Shown here: positions 44,213-55,374 of the stretch, piece after piece | Layout: each line of letters begins with the position of its first letter | How positions within the stretch are numbered: position 1 is the stretch's first letter | Source: Monilinia fructicola | Taxonomy: Eukaryota; Ascomycota; Leotiomycetes; Helotiales; Sclerotiniaceae | DNA length: 64,000 bases | Assembly: GCA_008692225.1 (NCBI GenBank) | Contig: VICG01000003.1 | Location: 1,481,501 to 1,545,500 of the forward strand | Reading direction: 5' to 3' | Made by a program: the position numbers and the translations under genes | Notes under the pieces: model-generated | Database searches by the model: none | Seen by the model: the letters and a program-made list of their open reading frames with translations, nothing else | What the model was told of the DNA's origin: nothing

Positions 44213-45377
44213 GAAGGCTTCCCAAGGGGGCTATGGTGGTACCATAGTGGAATGCTAAGGTAAATCATATGACGATCTCATGACGAGCGGGCGGATACGG
44301 AGAGGCTTGTAACACAGGGCTGATGCAATACGAATTCTTCACCAAGCTGAAAACGTCATATGATTGTCATGATTGCCGTCATGACATGGCATGTCTAGCA
44401 AACAGGTGAGAAAAGGTCTCTGATGCCTTTGTCGAGGCAGTATTTGTGACAAATCTGATGATGGAGGTATGTGTTTGTGCAAAGGGGAGCTGGAGTGGGC
44501 GTCGCGGGGTAAGAGCTTGGCAGCTGCAAGGGAGTGAGATCGCGATAATTTCTTAACGGGCGTGCCGTCAGGCTGATGTGAGCTATTCTGGGAGACGGTA
44601 AGCAAACATCAAATACTCTGTAGTCAGTTCAGTGCAGTTTTCTTTGCTGACTCCGATTTAGACCCCGTTAATTCGATAAGCATCTAAACCTGCCCTTTGT
44701 AAGCGAGACATTTAGACAGCTCCTATTGCGGGGCCAAGGAATTTCTCATGGGGCTCGTTTTCTAGGAGAGGCACAGTCCATGTTATGTCTTAGAGGCAAT
44801 GTTGGAAAAGCACCCTGCTATGTCAACGGCTGAGTGCATGCTACATTGTTCAAGTAGGTGCAATTTGACCAAGTATCTTATTTTATCATATTCTGTTGCA
44901 TAGCAGTGAGTTGGTACTTTTTCAGAGCTTCCAATCATTCACATTATATTTTAGAAATAACTTTGTCTTGACTCTCTAGTATTTTGAAAGGCCCAGACTA
45001 CTTGTTCCTTTGACGTTGAAATGTTAAACCTTGCAGAAGTATAAAAATAGTCAGGCAAACATATCCTGGATACACCGCCGCAATACGCACATCCCATCTC
45101 CTCGGAATTTCTGTGGAGGCCTTAGCATTCAATATCTCACATCATGCAAAATCAAAGTTCCATAAAATTTGATCGTTCGCTATGGGATTGAGGTACGTTG
45201 ATACTTCTGTGCGATATTTATTCACTTTAGGAAACATAATGGGATGAGCTCATTACAGAATGTAGTTATTGATATTAAGCTTCTCTACCTCCGAAAGATA
45301 TCAATCACCCAGATATCCACGGCAAAATCTCCTCCACGATACAATCTCCACCACCGCCAGGCTTATCGACTTCTAGT
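44213..45377. other. Intergenic, no supported gene
   Basis: No coding frame with natural composition. The minus-strand ORF at 44339-44605 has no domain. Confidence 0.4.
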
Positions 45378-46178
45378 CTATGGTGAGGAAGGATCGGATG
45401 TGCTTGATGAGGAACTATAGGTTTCGTAGACTGTAGGAGCTGAAGCGCAACTCTGTGAGTCCCCGGTGTGATCATGGAATGCACATATAGGAAATTCATC
45501 GCCTCGGATCCTCGGATCGCTAACAATCTCATTATCTCTTGAATACTTCAGAACAGACATAAGCGAATCGTCCACCTCCCTCAATATCCTCTCCAGGTAC
45601 TTCATGTTAGATGGATCTCCGTGGCTTATCTCCCATGCCAACAGCGCTACTGCGAAGTATTGCAAAGAATTGGGAATGTCTATAGTATCGTCGAAGATCC
45701 GCGCCACCTCTTCATAGTTCAAAGGCACCGGGAAGTCAATGTGAACGAAAAGTGCATCCTGCAGGGCATCCATGGCATCATTCTTCAATTTTTGACATTG
45801 ATACTTCTGCGCGAAGATGCAAACATTGATAATCTGCATGGGTCGTAAATCGTGTCTGAGGTGTCTAGCATACATCCAGTTGACGAAGATTCCAAAGGTA
45901 TCTGGATCGTCCTCGGGAAGGAACATCTTGTTCTCCATGCCGGCTCTAAAACGTCCATCAAAGCCATTGTCGAAGAAGGGGCAGATGGATCGGATGAGAT
46001 TCTTATGGACAGAGTACTCCTTGAGCCTGGGGCTGACAAGGATTTGGACTAACTCGTCGCTAAGGCTACTGTTATTTCTTGATTTAGCTTGTACAGGCTT
46101 AGTTGATGCTATATTTCTTACTCGGAGGTTAGATGTGCCATCTTTAAAGAGACTGTGTCTGAAATCTAGACGACTGCG
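45378..46178 (-). CDS. BTB/POZ domain protein, 5' end unclear
   Basis: One frame is open from 46178 to the TGA-free end at 45378. It carries a clear BTB core: LVSPRLKEYSVHKNLIRSIC, FFDNGFDGRF, MFLPEDDPDTFGIFVNWMYA, FAQKYQCQKLKNDAMDAL. A helical C-terminus and a Ser-rich tail (YSSSSSTSDPSSP) follow. BTB proteins dimerise and often serve as Cullin-3 adaptors; this fungal class has no other domain. The only in-frame ATG is at 45938, inside the BTB domain, so the true start must be in an upstream exon or has been lost. An ATG at 46255 starts a 23-codon frame in another phase (LSFPHQSLCSPFSALFINHQ), which a 1-nt change would join. Confidence 0.75.
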   Translation of the reverse strand, partial: RSRLDFRHSLFKDGTSNLRVRNIASTKPVQAKSRNNSSLSDELVQILVSPRLKEYSVHKNLIRSICPFFDNGFDGRFRAGMENKMFLPEDDPDTFGIFVNWMYARHLRHDLRPMQIINVCIFAQKYQCQKLKNDAMDALQDALFVHIDFPVPLNYEEVARIFDDTIDIPNSLQYFAVALLAWEISHGDPSNMKYLERILREVDDSLMSVLKYSRDNEIVSDPRIRGDEFPICAFHDHTGDSQSCASAPTVYETYSSSSSTSDPSSP

Positions 46179-46639
46179 TTATTTTACTGCTGATGGTTGA
46201 TAAACAGTGCGGAAAATGGGGAGCATAAACTTTGATGAGGGAAGGACAAATCCATGGTTAGGGAAGACGAATTATTTAACTTGGTAGTCTTGGTTATCTG
46301 CTCTGGTAGAGTCATGCAAAATGTAAGAGGGAGATGTGACTCCCAAGTCGTCGAGTCGAAAAGTTGTGTCGAAAAGATCAATGACTCCCGAATTCTAAGT
46401 CTTGAATCTCGATTTCAAATCCTCGTCATAGTAAACATCCACGTGGAAATGAAACTGAGGATACTCTTCAAAAAGGTTAAGCAACAACATATTCATTGAA
46501 AGAAATGCTCATTCACTTTTTTTCACTCTTACTGGAGTGGAAATATGCAACATAAATCAATCAGATTGTACAGATTTAATTCATTCTGGTTTATGGTAAC
46601 TACAATTCCCCGTCCCAAAAACAACAACGGAAGAGGAAC

Positions 46640-46924
46640 ATGTCCGCGAAGAAAATGGATTTAGTCTGTAGACTATTTGGCTATGATGTTGGTCTAAATG
46701 TATTTGGTACTTCTTATGATCCTCAAAGGAAACATGATGCAGTATTTCCATTCTCAAATAGGAACTCGGTTCTCTTGCCAAACCATAAGAAAGGTTGTGA
46801 TGATCGGACTCTTGTCTATATTACGGCCAACATAAGGAGATGTAAGTTTAAAGACCAACCTTCACCCAAATCCAAAAGGGAAGAGAATTTATTGAATTGG
46901 ATTGAGGTGGAGATGAGAGGTTGA
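46640..46924 (+). CDS. Possible small hypothetical protein
   Basis: 94 residues with balanced composition (MDLVCRLFGYDVGLNVFGTS; C-terminal ENLLNWIEVEMRG). No motif, signal peptide or relative is seen in the window. It could be a chance ORF. Confidence 0.25.
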   Translation: MSAKKMDLVCRLFGYDVGLNVFGTSYDPQRKHDAVFPFSNRNSVLLPNHKKGCDDRTLVYITANIRRCKFKDQPSPKSKREENLLNWIEVEMRG

Positions 46925-47482
46925 GCGATACTGTTGGAACAGAGAACTAGTATTACTAGAAACTTTAGTCGTAGGAGGTGAATTTTACGTTTCGAAGAGT
47001 CATCTGCCTCACTGCCCAAAATTTACCCACAGTTGCCCGTATATGGCGTGGGAAGATATTTCTGATTCTTATTAATTTAGTAGAGGAAGAGATATATATT
47101 ATGCTATTCCAAGACTATATATTGGTGGTACTTTTCACTAACCCAACAAAGCACAATATGATGACAACTCGATTTTGTATGAATCTATATAACTATGCAG
47201 ATATTATACTTATTGAATGCCATAATCGTGTAGTCGCTCTTCCCCTCATGGTCTTAATGAATGAGATTGGCCCGTTCCCCGCCAATGCTACTCCCGCTAT
47301 GCCCAGAAGTCAAATCGCAAAAATGAATGACCAAACCTAACCAGCAATTTGCATATATACCCAAGAAAAAGAATGTAAAATTATCGCTCCAATCAACCAT
47401 GTTCAAAACCACAACCATGTTCAAAACCACAACCATGAACGAAAACTCTAATCAAAATCAATTGCCTAATACCACCCTCCAT

Positions 47483-48184
47483 TCAGTTTTTGGAGAGGTC
47501 AAGGTCATCACCGTATGTGACGTACAAGCCATAGTCTCGAGGAACGGTATTGTTGAGACGGAATATGAGGACTGGCTCCTGGGCGTTGGGCACCGTCGAC
47601 CCAGCGATACCTATGATGAACTCAGCCGTCGAGTCTGAAGGGCAATCGAAGTAGCCAAGTTGAGTGTCGCCTCTGGCGTTCAATTGGGTGGATACAAATT
47701 CAACGACATTGGGTGCGCTATCGACTGGGAAGACATCCCAGAATGTAAGGTCATTGGGGTTAATCGTGGCGTTGGGGTTGAAGACTTGAACTTGTGGGTC
47801 AAGGTTCGGGAGCCCAATAAAAGCCTCGTAGTCAAACTGGCTGGTAGGAAACGAGGACCAAAGCGCACAGTTTTGCGCATCAGCTGGAATATCAAAGGAT
47901 GCATAAGTATACTGTCGCGAGGTCCATGTACTTCCATTCCATGTTGCGCCGATGCCAAAATTACCTTGGCTGGGGTCAGAATCGTCTTTAGGTAGTGTAT
48001 TGAAAGCAACGTTCTGGGGCTTTCCTTCCCAGATCTCCTCGAGAACTACTGGCCATACAGTTGCAATGTCATCGGAAGCGACCGTTGATGCTGACGCGGC
48101 GGAGGAGTCACTAACAGGTGTAGGAGCAGCGGAAGCAAGGCCAATAGCGGCGATGAGTGCAAATCTGGAAATCGCGAAAAGCAT
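47483..48184 (-). CDS. Secreted But2-like protein 2
   Basis: A single exon of 233 residues. The signal peptide MLFAISRFALIAAIGLASAA is followed by a Ser/Ala pro-like region and a beta-rich domain. This includes YASFDIPADAQNCALWSSFP, NDLTFWDVFPVDSAP, LGYFDCPSDSTAEFIIGIAG and RDYGLYVTYGDDL, with one conserved Cys pair and several N-x-S/T sites. The architecture matches secreted fungal proteins of the But2 C-terminal type and parallels the gene at 43.4 kb, but it lacks the intron. Likely extracellular; function unknown. Confidence 0.82.
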   Translation of the reverse strand: MLFAISRFALIAAIGLASAAPTPVSDSSAASASTVASDDIATVWPVVLEEIWEGKPQNVAFNTLPKDDSDPSQGNFGIGATWNGSTWTSRQYTYASFDIPADAQNCALWSSFPTSQFDYEAFIGLPNLDPQVQVFNPNATINPNDLTFWDVFPVDSAPNVVEFVSTQLNARGDTQLGYFDCPSDSTAEFIIGIAGSTVPNAQEPVLIFRLNNTVPRDYGLYVTYGDDLDLSKN

Positions 48185-49766
48185 CTTGGAGGAAGCGTCC
48201 TAGTATATTTGTAAATTGAAGATATTAGAGTGATTTGTTTGAGTAGAAATAATTGGTGATGAATATTAGACTATAAACTCTAGAGTTGAGGAATTATTAT
48301 CAGAATAGATGGTGATGATGATGATGATTCTGGTTCTGATTGAGGTCGGCTCATCGCAGTATAAATACTTAAAAACGCAGATCTCAAAATATGGGAATAG
48401 CTTCACCTTCAGGGTATGGCAACTCAGCCTACATTTCTGTTGGAAGTATCTTACCGTATCTGCCAGGTCAAGACATCATACACGAGCACAAAAACACAGG
48501 ACTGTACAACAAATGTAGTCCTATACTGTGTTTTTTGCATGATGCATATCTATGTTGTGGGGAAAATGGTAGATGGTAACGAATGATATCACTAAAAAGA
48601 TACCTCGTCATTACAAACTGGTTCAGAAAATCTATTTGAAGAAGTCACTATGGTCGAGTGCGAGGCTTGGGCAAATGGATCCAACAACTATGCCGCATAG
48701 TGAGGCTTGACTGATATCCTTTCAACAAATCATACACAACTAACCAACCAACCAACCAACCATTTCATTGGAGAATTGAAACTCACGTGAAGGCTGTGCA
48801 TCATACAGTAGGTATGTAGATTGCTTTTCCTGGAGAGAAAGAGGACCTCTGGATTTTTTTTTTGTTGAAAAGGCTGTGATAATTGGACCGTTTGTTTGTT
48901 ATATCAAAGCATCTAGCTCTGGAAGTAACATTTCTACCATGCTTTACTAGGGCTTATGGAAGGATTTTGATTGCACCCGGCGTGCAGGGATTTATAGACA
49001 CAGCCCTTGTTCTCACGACTAACTGTTGGAATAGACTGGTATATCACCAGAATAACATCTTTCCAAGTCTATGTATAACTCGTGAAATCCGTATCGTGGG
49101 GTCCATAGCACTCGTATACAGAACTTTCGTTTTGGATGCAACGCTGGCTGCGCCTTTATCCACCTATTTCCAACATAATAAGAATTTCCTTGGGAGAAAA
49201 GCAACTGATCTCCAACGCAAGATTATAAACATCGATGCCAATTGATCTGTTCGTCTTTCTACCGGTATTCGTAAACCACTTGATCCGCGAGACACAAGAA
49301 GTCGAATACACCAACCCACTTGGTAGAGTTTATATATAGACTCAATGAAAACCTAGACTCGTACATAACTTTACGTAGGTATGTAGGTAAGCAAGACATG
49401 AGGTCCGAATGGTAATTCAGAACTCGGGGTCAGCTCATTCTCGAGCTAAAAATTCCAATATTCAGATGCTACTCGAAAACATCTACTGGCAATGAAGAAG
49501 GGGTGGTTGTTTTGAGGATGTCGCCAATAGCCGAGGTGGTTGTATGAATCCTGGGATTAGCTTTAGAACTACAGTAGACCTGACCTACCTGGTGTCCATC
49601 AAGTTCCAAACCACGCTAAAATGCGGGCCGTTCGTTTCCGCATTCTCACCAGCAACAATGATCTCGAAGCCATCTACAAGTACACTTATGACTTTTACAT
49701 CATTCGAGCTTTGAACAACAGTAGAAACCATCGCAATTTTCCAGTATATCATTCTTTTTGGTAATC
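48185..49766. other. Intergenic, no supported gene
   Basis: It has short CCAA (48750-48772) and GATGATGAT runs. A 120-codon plus-strand ORF at 48883-49245 has no domain and an equally open antisense frame, so I do not call it. Confidence 0.4.
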
Positions 49767-50748
49767 ATGGGTTCAATTATTGACAATGAGAATACTCCTC
49801 ATCAGGAAAAGGAAATACGAGTTTTAGTTACTGGTTTTGGGGTGTGTTTTTTTGTTGATACTGGACCGCGCTCTACCCCTCAATCATGCAACTGCTCAGT
49901 CGATATTGTGTTACCTGCCTTTGTTACTTAGGTTCTCATAGCATTGACTATTCTGAGTGCTGACCGTGGGTTGATACAGCCTTTTCGTGCGCAATATCCA
50001 ATAAACCCTTCATGGGAGATCGCATCTCGTCTGCCACGTTATGTCCCTACGAATGTAGAGAACGAGATACACCATCCACATGCTCGGCCACCCATGAACA
50101 AGCCCATACCTCGGATTCGGATTGACTGTTATGAAGCGCCGGTCCATGTAGGATATAAGGCTGTTCGAGAACTCGTGCCTAAACTCCTTGATGAGACTGA
50201 GCCGGACTATGTATTACATATCGGGATGGCATCTGGCCGACCCTTTTACAGTTGTGAGCGACGTGGCCATCGCAGTGGATATTACATACAAGATGTCGAT
50301 GGAGAACTCTTGAATGATGAATACAACAGGATCAAAGAGGGTAGCAAGTGGATATGGCACGGTTGTCCCGAAGAACTCTTAACGAGCTTACCGTTTAATA
50401 AACTGTTTCGTCAGTGGAAAGAAGCTTGCCCTGTTCGTATTGAATCTCCTGGATACTATTATAAATACTTCTGCTATTCGTTTCTTCATTTATTGCTAAG
50501 CATGACTAAGTGCGGCCATACAGGAAGTCGATACACGTATATCAGAAGACGCCGGTAACTACCTCTGCGACTTCATATACTATACCTCGCTCGCACATCG
50601 CTACAAGCAACACCGGCCAAACAAAGCAATGTTTCTACACGTACCGGTGGAGTCGGATCATGAATCCATACAAAAGGGTGTCGAGATTACAACTGAATTA
50701 ATCCGGGCAATGGTTGAAAGTGATCTAATGGCTAATGACATTATCTGA
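49767..50748 (+). CDS. Pyroglutamyl peptidase I (peptidase family C15)
   Basis: Exons 49767-49841, 49980-50432 and 50524-50748; the phases all agree and give 250 residues. The first intron splits the substrate-pocket motif GFG|PF (23-27). Further family marks: INPSWEIASRLP, DYVLHIGMASGR, SCERRG (candidate catalytic Glu118), SEDAGNYLCDFIYYTSLA (catalytic Cys191) and MFLHVPVES (catalytic His215). The Cys-His spacing of 24 equals that of the bacterial enzyme (144/168). The enzyme removes N-terminal pyroglutamate from peptides in the cytosol. The second donor is the unusual GTTCGT at 50433, forced by frame agreement. Fungal members commonly carry the longer insert between strand 3 and the active Glu seen here. 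Confidence 0.9.
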
Positions 50749-51110
50749 TGACAGTATTGATGTCATAATGTAGAAATTGGGATTACGAATGCTCCCAAAA
50801 ATGTGATGAGTGGGAGTTTTATATACGTCAATTGCATGGAGCGGGCGTAAATAACGGGCATGAGCATAACAGCACACGGTATGACGGCATGATAGCACAA
50901 GGACATAATGGCATTAAACGCATGTGTAATAACATAATAGGATAAGTATCTCATAATCTGAAAATTGAAACCACAATACCCAAAACATCGCGATTAGATC
51001 TCATATTCTGTGCAAAGACGTATCACTGGCTACATGACAAAGTGATACTGCTTAGAGCTGAGTCCTACTTGATCTTAGAATCCAAAGTTTTACCACATCA
51101 TATTTGAGTG
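50749..51110. other. Short intergenic stretch
   Basis: Repeated CATAA/CGGCAT motifs; nothing else. Confidence 0.4.
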
Positions 51111-51902
51111 TCATGAATTGAAATCTAAAACTACTTCCCTGGAAACCTTCCATGTCTCCAACATATTCATTTCGTCGGCCTTTTCGTCTTTCAACAGACC
51201 TTGAAGATTGCCTATTGATCCTCTCTCGATAGTCCTGAGGTGAGTTGCACCACCACAATTATCTCTCTTTCATTCTCTGGCCCTCAAGCATCTTTCGAAC
51301 CTTACGCATCAAATATCAAGCTGAAAACTTCGCTCCATTTCACGCCGCCGATGCTTTCAATGTCTTGCGTCTTCGATTTCTACCTCGTTTGCCGTGTGTA
51401 CATTTATAAAGCACGGAGCACATATCTCCAACGGAATAATGACAATCCTTTTCGGAGATGCCTTAGTAACTTTCTAATTTCATAGAACTTCTACCGCTTG
51501 TTTGACGAACTCCAATCCCCAGTTGAATACTTCTCTCGAGTGGGTGAGCGAGCAAAAAAGAGAAGCTTTAACTAGTGTAGATAGATAATCGATTTTATCA
51601 GAGGATGTGAAATGCCGAGTATATACCCGGAATCTAACTTGTTGGTAGCCAATGCCAAGACCACGAGCACGCTCCCTGTGGAATACATTTGTTGATGGAG
51701 ATTTCCGTTCATGCAGTGGATGGCATCGATGGATGAAATCATCATATCACTTCATGCCCGTTAGGGAAGTATCTCTATCGGTTGAATATGAAGACTGTGC
51801 CGCAGTGTTCGTTGGATTCGCATATTCGTTATGAACTTGAAACTTACCTTCTGCGCTTCGCAACTCTTCTCTTATAATAGCTGGATCTAGCACTTGAAAA
51901 GT
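51111..51902 (-). pseudogene. Decayed gene, 264 codons in one frame with stops
   Basis: A single minus-strand frame reads protein-like sequence for 264 codons with five internal TGA and one TAG. Segments include LDPAIIREELRSAEGKFQVH, VYTRHFTSSDKIDYLSTLVK, ASPKRIVIIPLEICAPCF, REMERSFQLDI, and IERGSIGNLQGLLKDEKADE followed by VSREVVLDFN. The IERGSIGNLQGLL stretch looks like one helix-turn-helix of an ankyrin-type repeat. All TGA codons are one C-to-T step from CGA. No frameshift is needed. The family is unknown. Confidence 0.45.
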
Positions 51903-52285
51903 CTAGTTATGATTATATATCTTAAACTATCACTTTGACGTTGTTAGATTCTCCTTCTGATGTTGATGTATAAGTTATACTTAGGTATATCCACCTTGAT
52001 ATCACCAGTATTCGATGAATGATACACGGTGAGAATACATGATCCCATTCCATGGTCTATTGTTCGACTACAATAGTTACTGTCCCTTCGCAGTTCACCT
52101 ATCAATTTAGAATAATCCATCAGTACATCATCTACTTTGCGCCTCGGTAATAGGATAATCTATCCAGGGATGAAAAGAAACATCTCCAATACTCAAATTG
52201 CAAAAAGACATGTGAATCAAGTCATGAAATTTTCATCTCCTTGCTTACAGCTTGCTACCTCTCTAGACGTCGGTGAGATTTGATG

Positions 52286-53647
52286 ATAAAGGCACAATGT
52301 TGATGTTTACAGTGCGGCATTCGCCTCTTAATCTTCTTTATTGCCACTTGCGTCATTTTTACCTCGGCCATCTGGCCCTGCACGATGCTGACCTACATCA
52401 TTTTCGTCACCCATACTCCCCTCCTTCCAATTACTCTCTTACCACGTTCTCCGCCCACTGCTTCATCGTCGCCATCATTGTTGATTTCTGGATTATTATT
52501 TTTCGTCACTCTGTCGGGGCTCATCATCAAATATCCCGAAACAATCTTGAATCAAAGCATCTTCATTCGGATTTTCCTGTCCGCCAGCACCACCTTTATC
52601 GTCAGCATCTATGTCAACTTGAACTGATCTACCCTATTCAATATCTTCCTCTAAAGGCACATGGCGAGTTCCTGGCTTTCAAGCACATCGACATTTTTAT
52701 CTTATATGGCCAATTGACATCCCATATGTATTGCTAGCCCTGTGCGTTGATGACAATGAATCTGCCTTGTACTACAGGTGCTTCTTGAATTCTTGACCAC
52801 AACCCGAGACAATCATCAACCAGTCACGACTAACTTTCCTGGGATATCAGAGACTGCTGATCTGAGGGTGCCAGTCATCTCGTCACAATGTTACGCTTTG
52901 GTAGGAATGAAAGCTCCTTGCCCAAGAGAAAGAATTCAAACCCCATCCCCGGCTTGCACAGGAAGCTATTTGTCCTTCTTCAAACAGGTCATTGGAGACT
53001 AGTTTTGAGATGTAAAAGAAATGATTAATAATTACAGATTAACTAACCCAAAACTAAGATGCACAACTGCTTGCGGCTTTAGAATATCAAGCTGGCTTGC
53101 TTTTTTCTCTCTTTGTCCAACTGGGACAAACGGCTTTGAATATTTCTCGTACTTCAAGGTGACCATGTCCCGCCTACTATGGCTTGGTAATGTTCCCGTG
53201 TCTATTGATGTATCACTATCTCTGGTGGAGAATTAAGTGTGAAGCCTGGCTTAGATCTCACCTCATTTCCCCTTGAATCGGAGCACACAGGAGAACCGAA
53301 TGCCCGGTTCCAGGGTATCTCTCATGTTAGGACATGTGTTGATGGAACAATCCTACTCGTATTATGATTGGATGATTCAGTACCAAGTATATGATGGGCT
53401 CTCCATTCTCTTAAACAAGGATTCCAAGTGGCCTGATAGCTTGTTGATCTCTTCATGCAATTGAGGGGGTGCATTGTAGTTTCCAGGAGAAGCTTCATGT
53501 AACCTTGGTGACTCTTGTAATTTTAACAAAGACGATCGGGGAGTGACTACTTCTGCAAGAAATATTTCTTGCCATCCCGTCGCAAGGAGTTGCTTGAGAA
53601 AGCTCGATGCGTTCGTAATCTATCAAAGCCCTAGAGGCTGGCTGCAT
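52286..53647 (-). pseudogene. Heavily decayed coding region
   Basis: From an ATG at 53647 (MQPASRALIDYERIELSQ) the reading moves into a frame that is open from about 53626 to 53379 (KLSGHLESLFKRMESPSYTW). It then recurs with many stops: VTLKYEKYSKPFVPVGQREK, HCDEMTGTLRSAVSDIPGKL, and an acidic Asp/Gly/Asn-rich end near 52.3-52.5 kb. Stop density is close to random in the middle, so the span and continuity are uncertain. It might be the 5' part of the decayed gene at 51.1-51.9 kb. Confidence 0.3.
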
Positions 53648-55374
53648 CTTATATGGCGGTGCATCAACATTAATTGGCGCTAACCCGTAAGAAGGTTAGT
53701 AAGGTTAGAAGGTTAGAATGTCACAAATCTTTATCGCCGATAAAATTAACCTTCTCAACAATATCTCATGAACCTCGATGATCCATATATATCCATATCC
53801 AAATCAACTCCAGACAAAACACATATACAGTAAGGTTATATATACACTGTGTAGTATATACGGAGTACATAATACATAATACATATGTCTTTGTGTTATG
53901 TATTACACGATACAATAACTAAAGGTTGTGAACCTAAACCATTCTACAGTACTGTACAGTGTACTATTGAATATTCTTCTGTCCTGAGTCCTGAGTCCTG
54001 ACTCCTCGCCCCTGGCCCCTGGGACCTGCACACATCTAGTACCCACTGCATCCTTCGGTCTCTTCGTGTGCACAGTGTACTACCGCCATACCGCCCTTCC
54101 GGAGACTGAAGTGGCGGTTTTGACAACGAACGAATTTGCCTTCTCCCGGGCTCTCAGCCATTTACAATACTGTAGAATTTAGGAGAAACTTTACGTCGCG
54201 GGCCCATCAGAAGAACACCAAATCCAGAAACCGTGAGTTCCGTACCTGAAGGCGTTCAAATTGAATCCACTCTTATCTCTCTAGTGAGTCTAGTCAGGAT
54301 GGGACAGAGCACGCTACTCTGATTAAAGAAGGTGCTCGTGTTCTCGTCGTGGCTCAACCCATGGTGATTGATGAACATATTCAAGGGTGGACAAGAACCA
54401 GCCTCCGTACCTACTGCATGGAAATACTGTACTGTCACACCCTCTGGCAGCGTTACTGTACTGAGCGTGCTGTTTCGAGATTATAACATATGCACGTTGT
54501 GCGTGAACTCGCGATTGTTTCGTTTCCTGACAATGAGTAGAAAACTAAATTCCCTACAGCAAGTAAGGATACCGGTATGTATCTTCTTTTTGATATGAAT
54601 TTTTCTTCAACCTCGGCCCACTCCGAAGCAGAAATTTTTAACCTGACTCAACTTCGGAGCTGGGCTGAAAATGTAATATGATACGGACATTGGCATCATA
54701 CGTAGTCTAGGACGGTTCCGCCTCTCGGTAATCATTGTTTAAAGTTGGGAAGGATCGCTGACGGCTTGTTTAGATCTGAATCATGAAATCATCAAGTGAT
54801 ATTCATCTTGGCAAATGCTTGTTGCAAAACATCCGCCTTTTCGCCTTTCCGTCTTTCCGAAGCCCCCAAAGCTTGTGTTAACGACTGTACAATCTGTACT
54901 GTTGAAGGATGACAGCGTGTAGTAGATCAGCACGAATTGCATATCACAAATGAGTAATTCGCATTGCAATCGCAAGATGGTGTGTTTTAATTCAACCACC
55001 TTCCTGTTCCATCTAGGTTCTCCAATTTTGTCAGGTCGCTAGCTTCTTTTCATAATATCGGACTACATTCAATAGGAACAATGTGGAGGATAGAAGGTTT
55101 TATGAAGTAATAGATATGATAATGTGGATTGTTGATTTAGATTGCATCCAGTGATGGCGCTCTCCCAATAATTAAGATTCTCAGTGGAGCATTTACCCTT
55201 CCCCACCCTTGGTTAAACGGCTTCAAGTCTCAAGAGCCAGGATCTCGGTTTGACATGGACACACCCAAGTTTACCAGAAAAGAAACATTAGACTCACTAT
55301 TGCTCATATATATCTTTGGCTCCCACGATGTTTCGGCCTAGCAGCTTCAGTTCATCTCCTTACAAACTTCAACC
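53648..55374. other. Intergenic; promoter side of the amino-acid transporter gene
   Basis: It contains several TACAGTACTGTACA-type palindromic words (53946, 54426 and others) and a CCTGAGT triplet repeat (53983-54003). No supported gene. A CATATATATC element lies about 70 nt before the transporter ATG. Confidence 0.4.
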
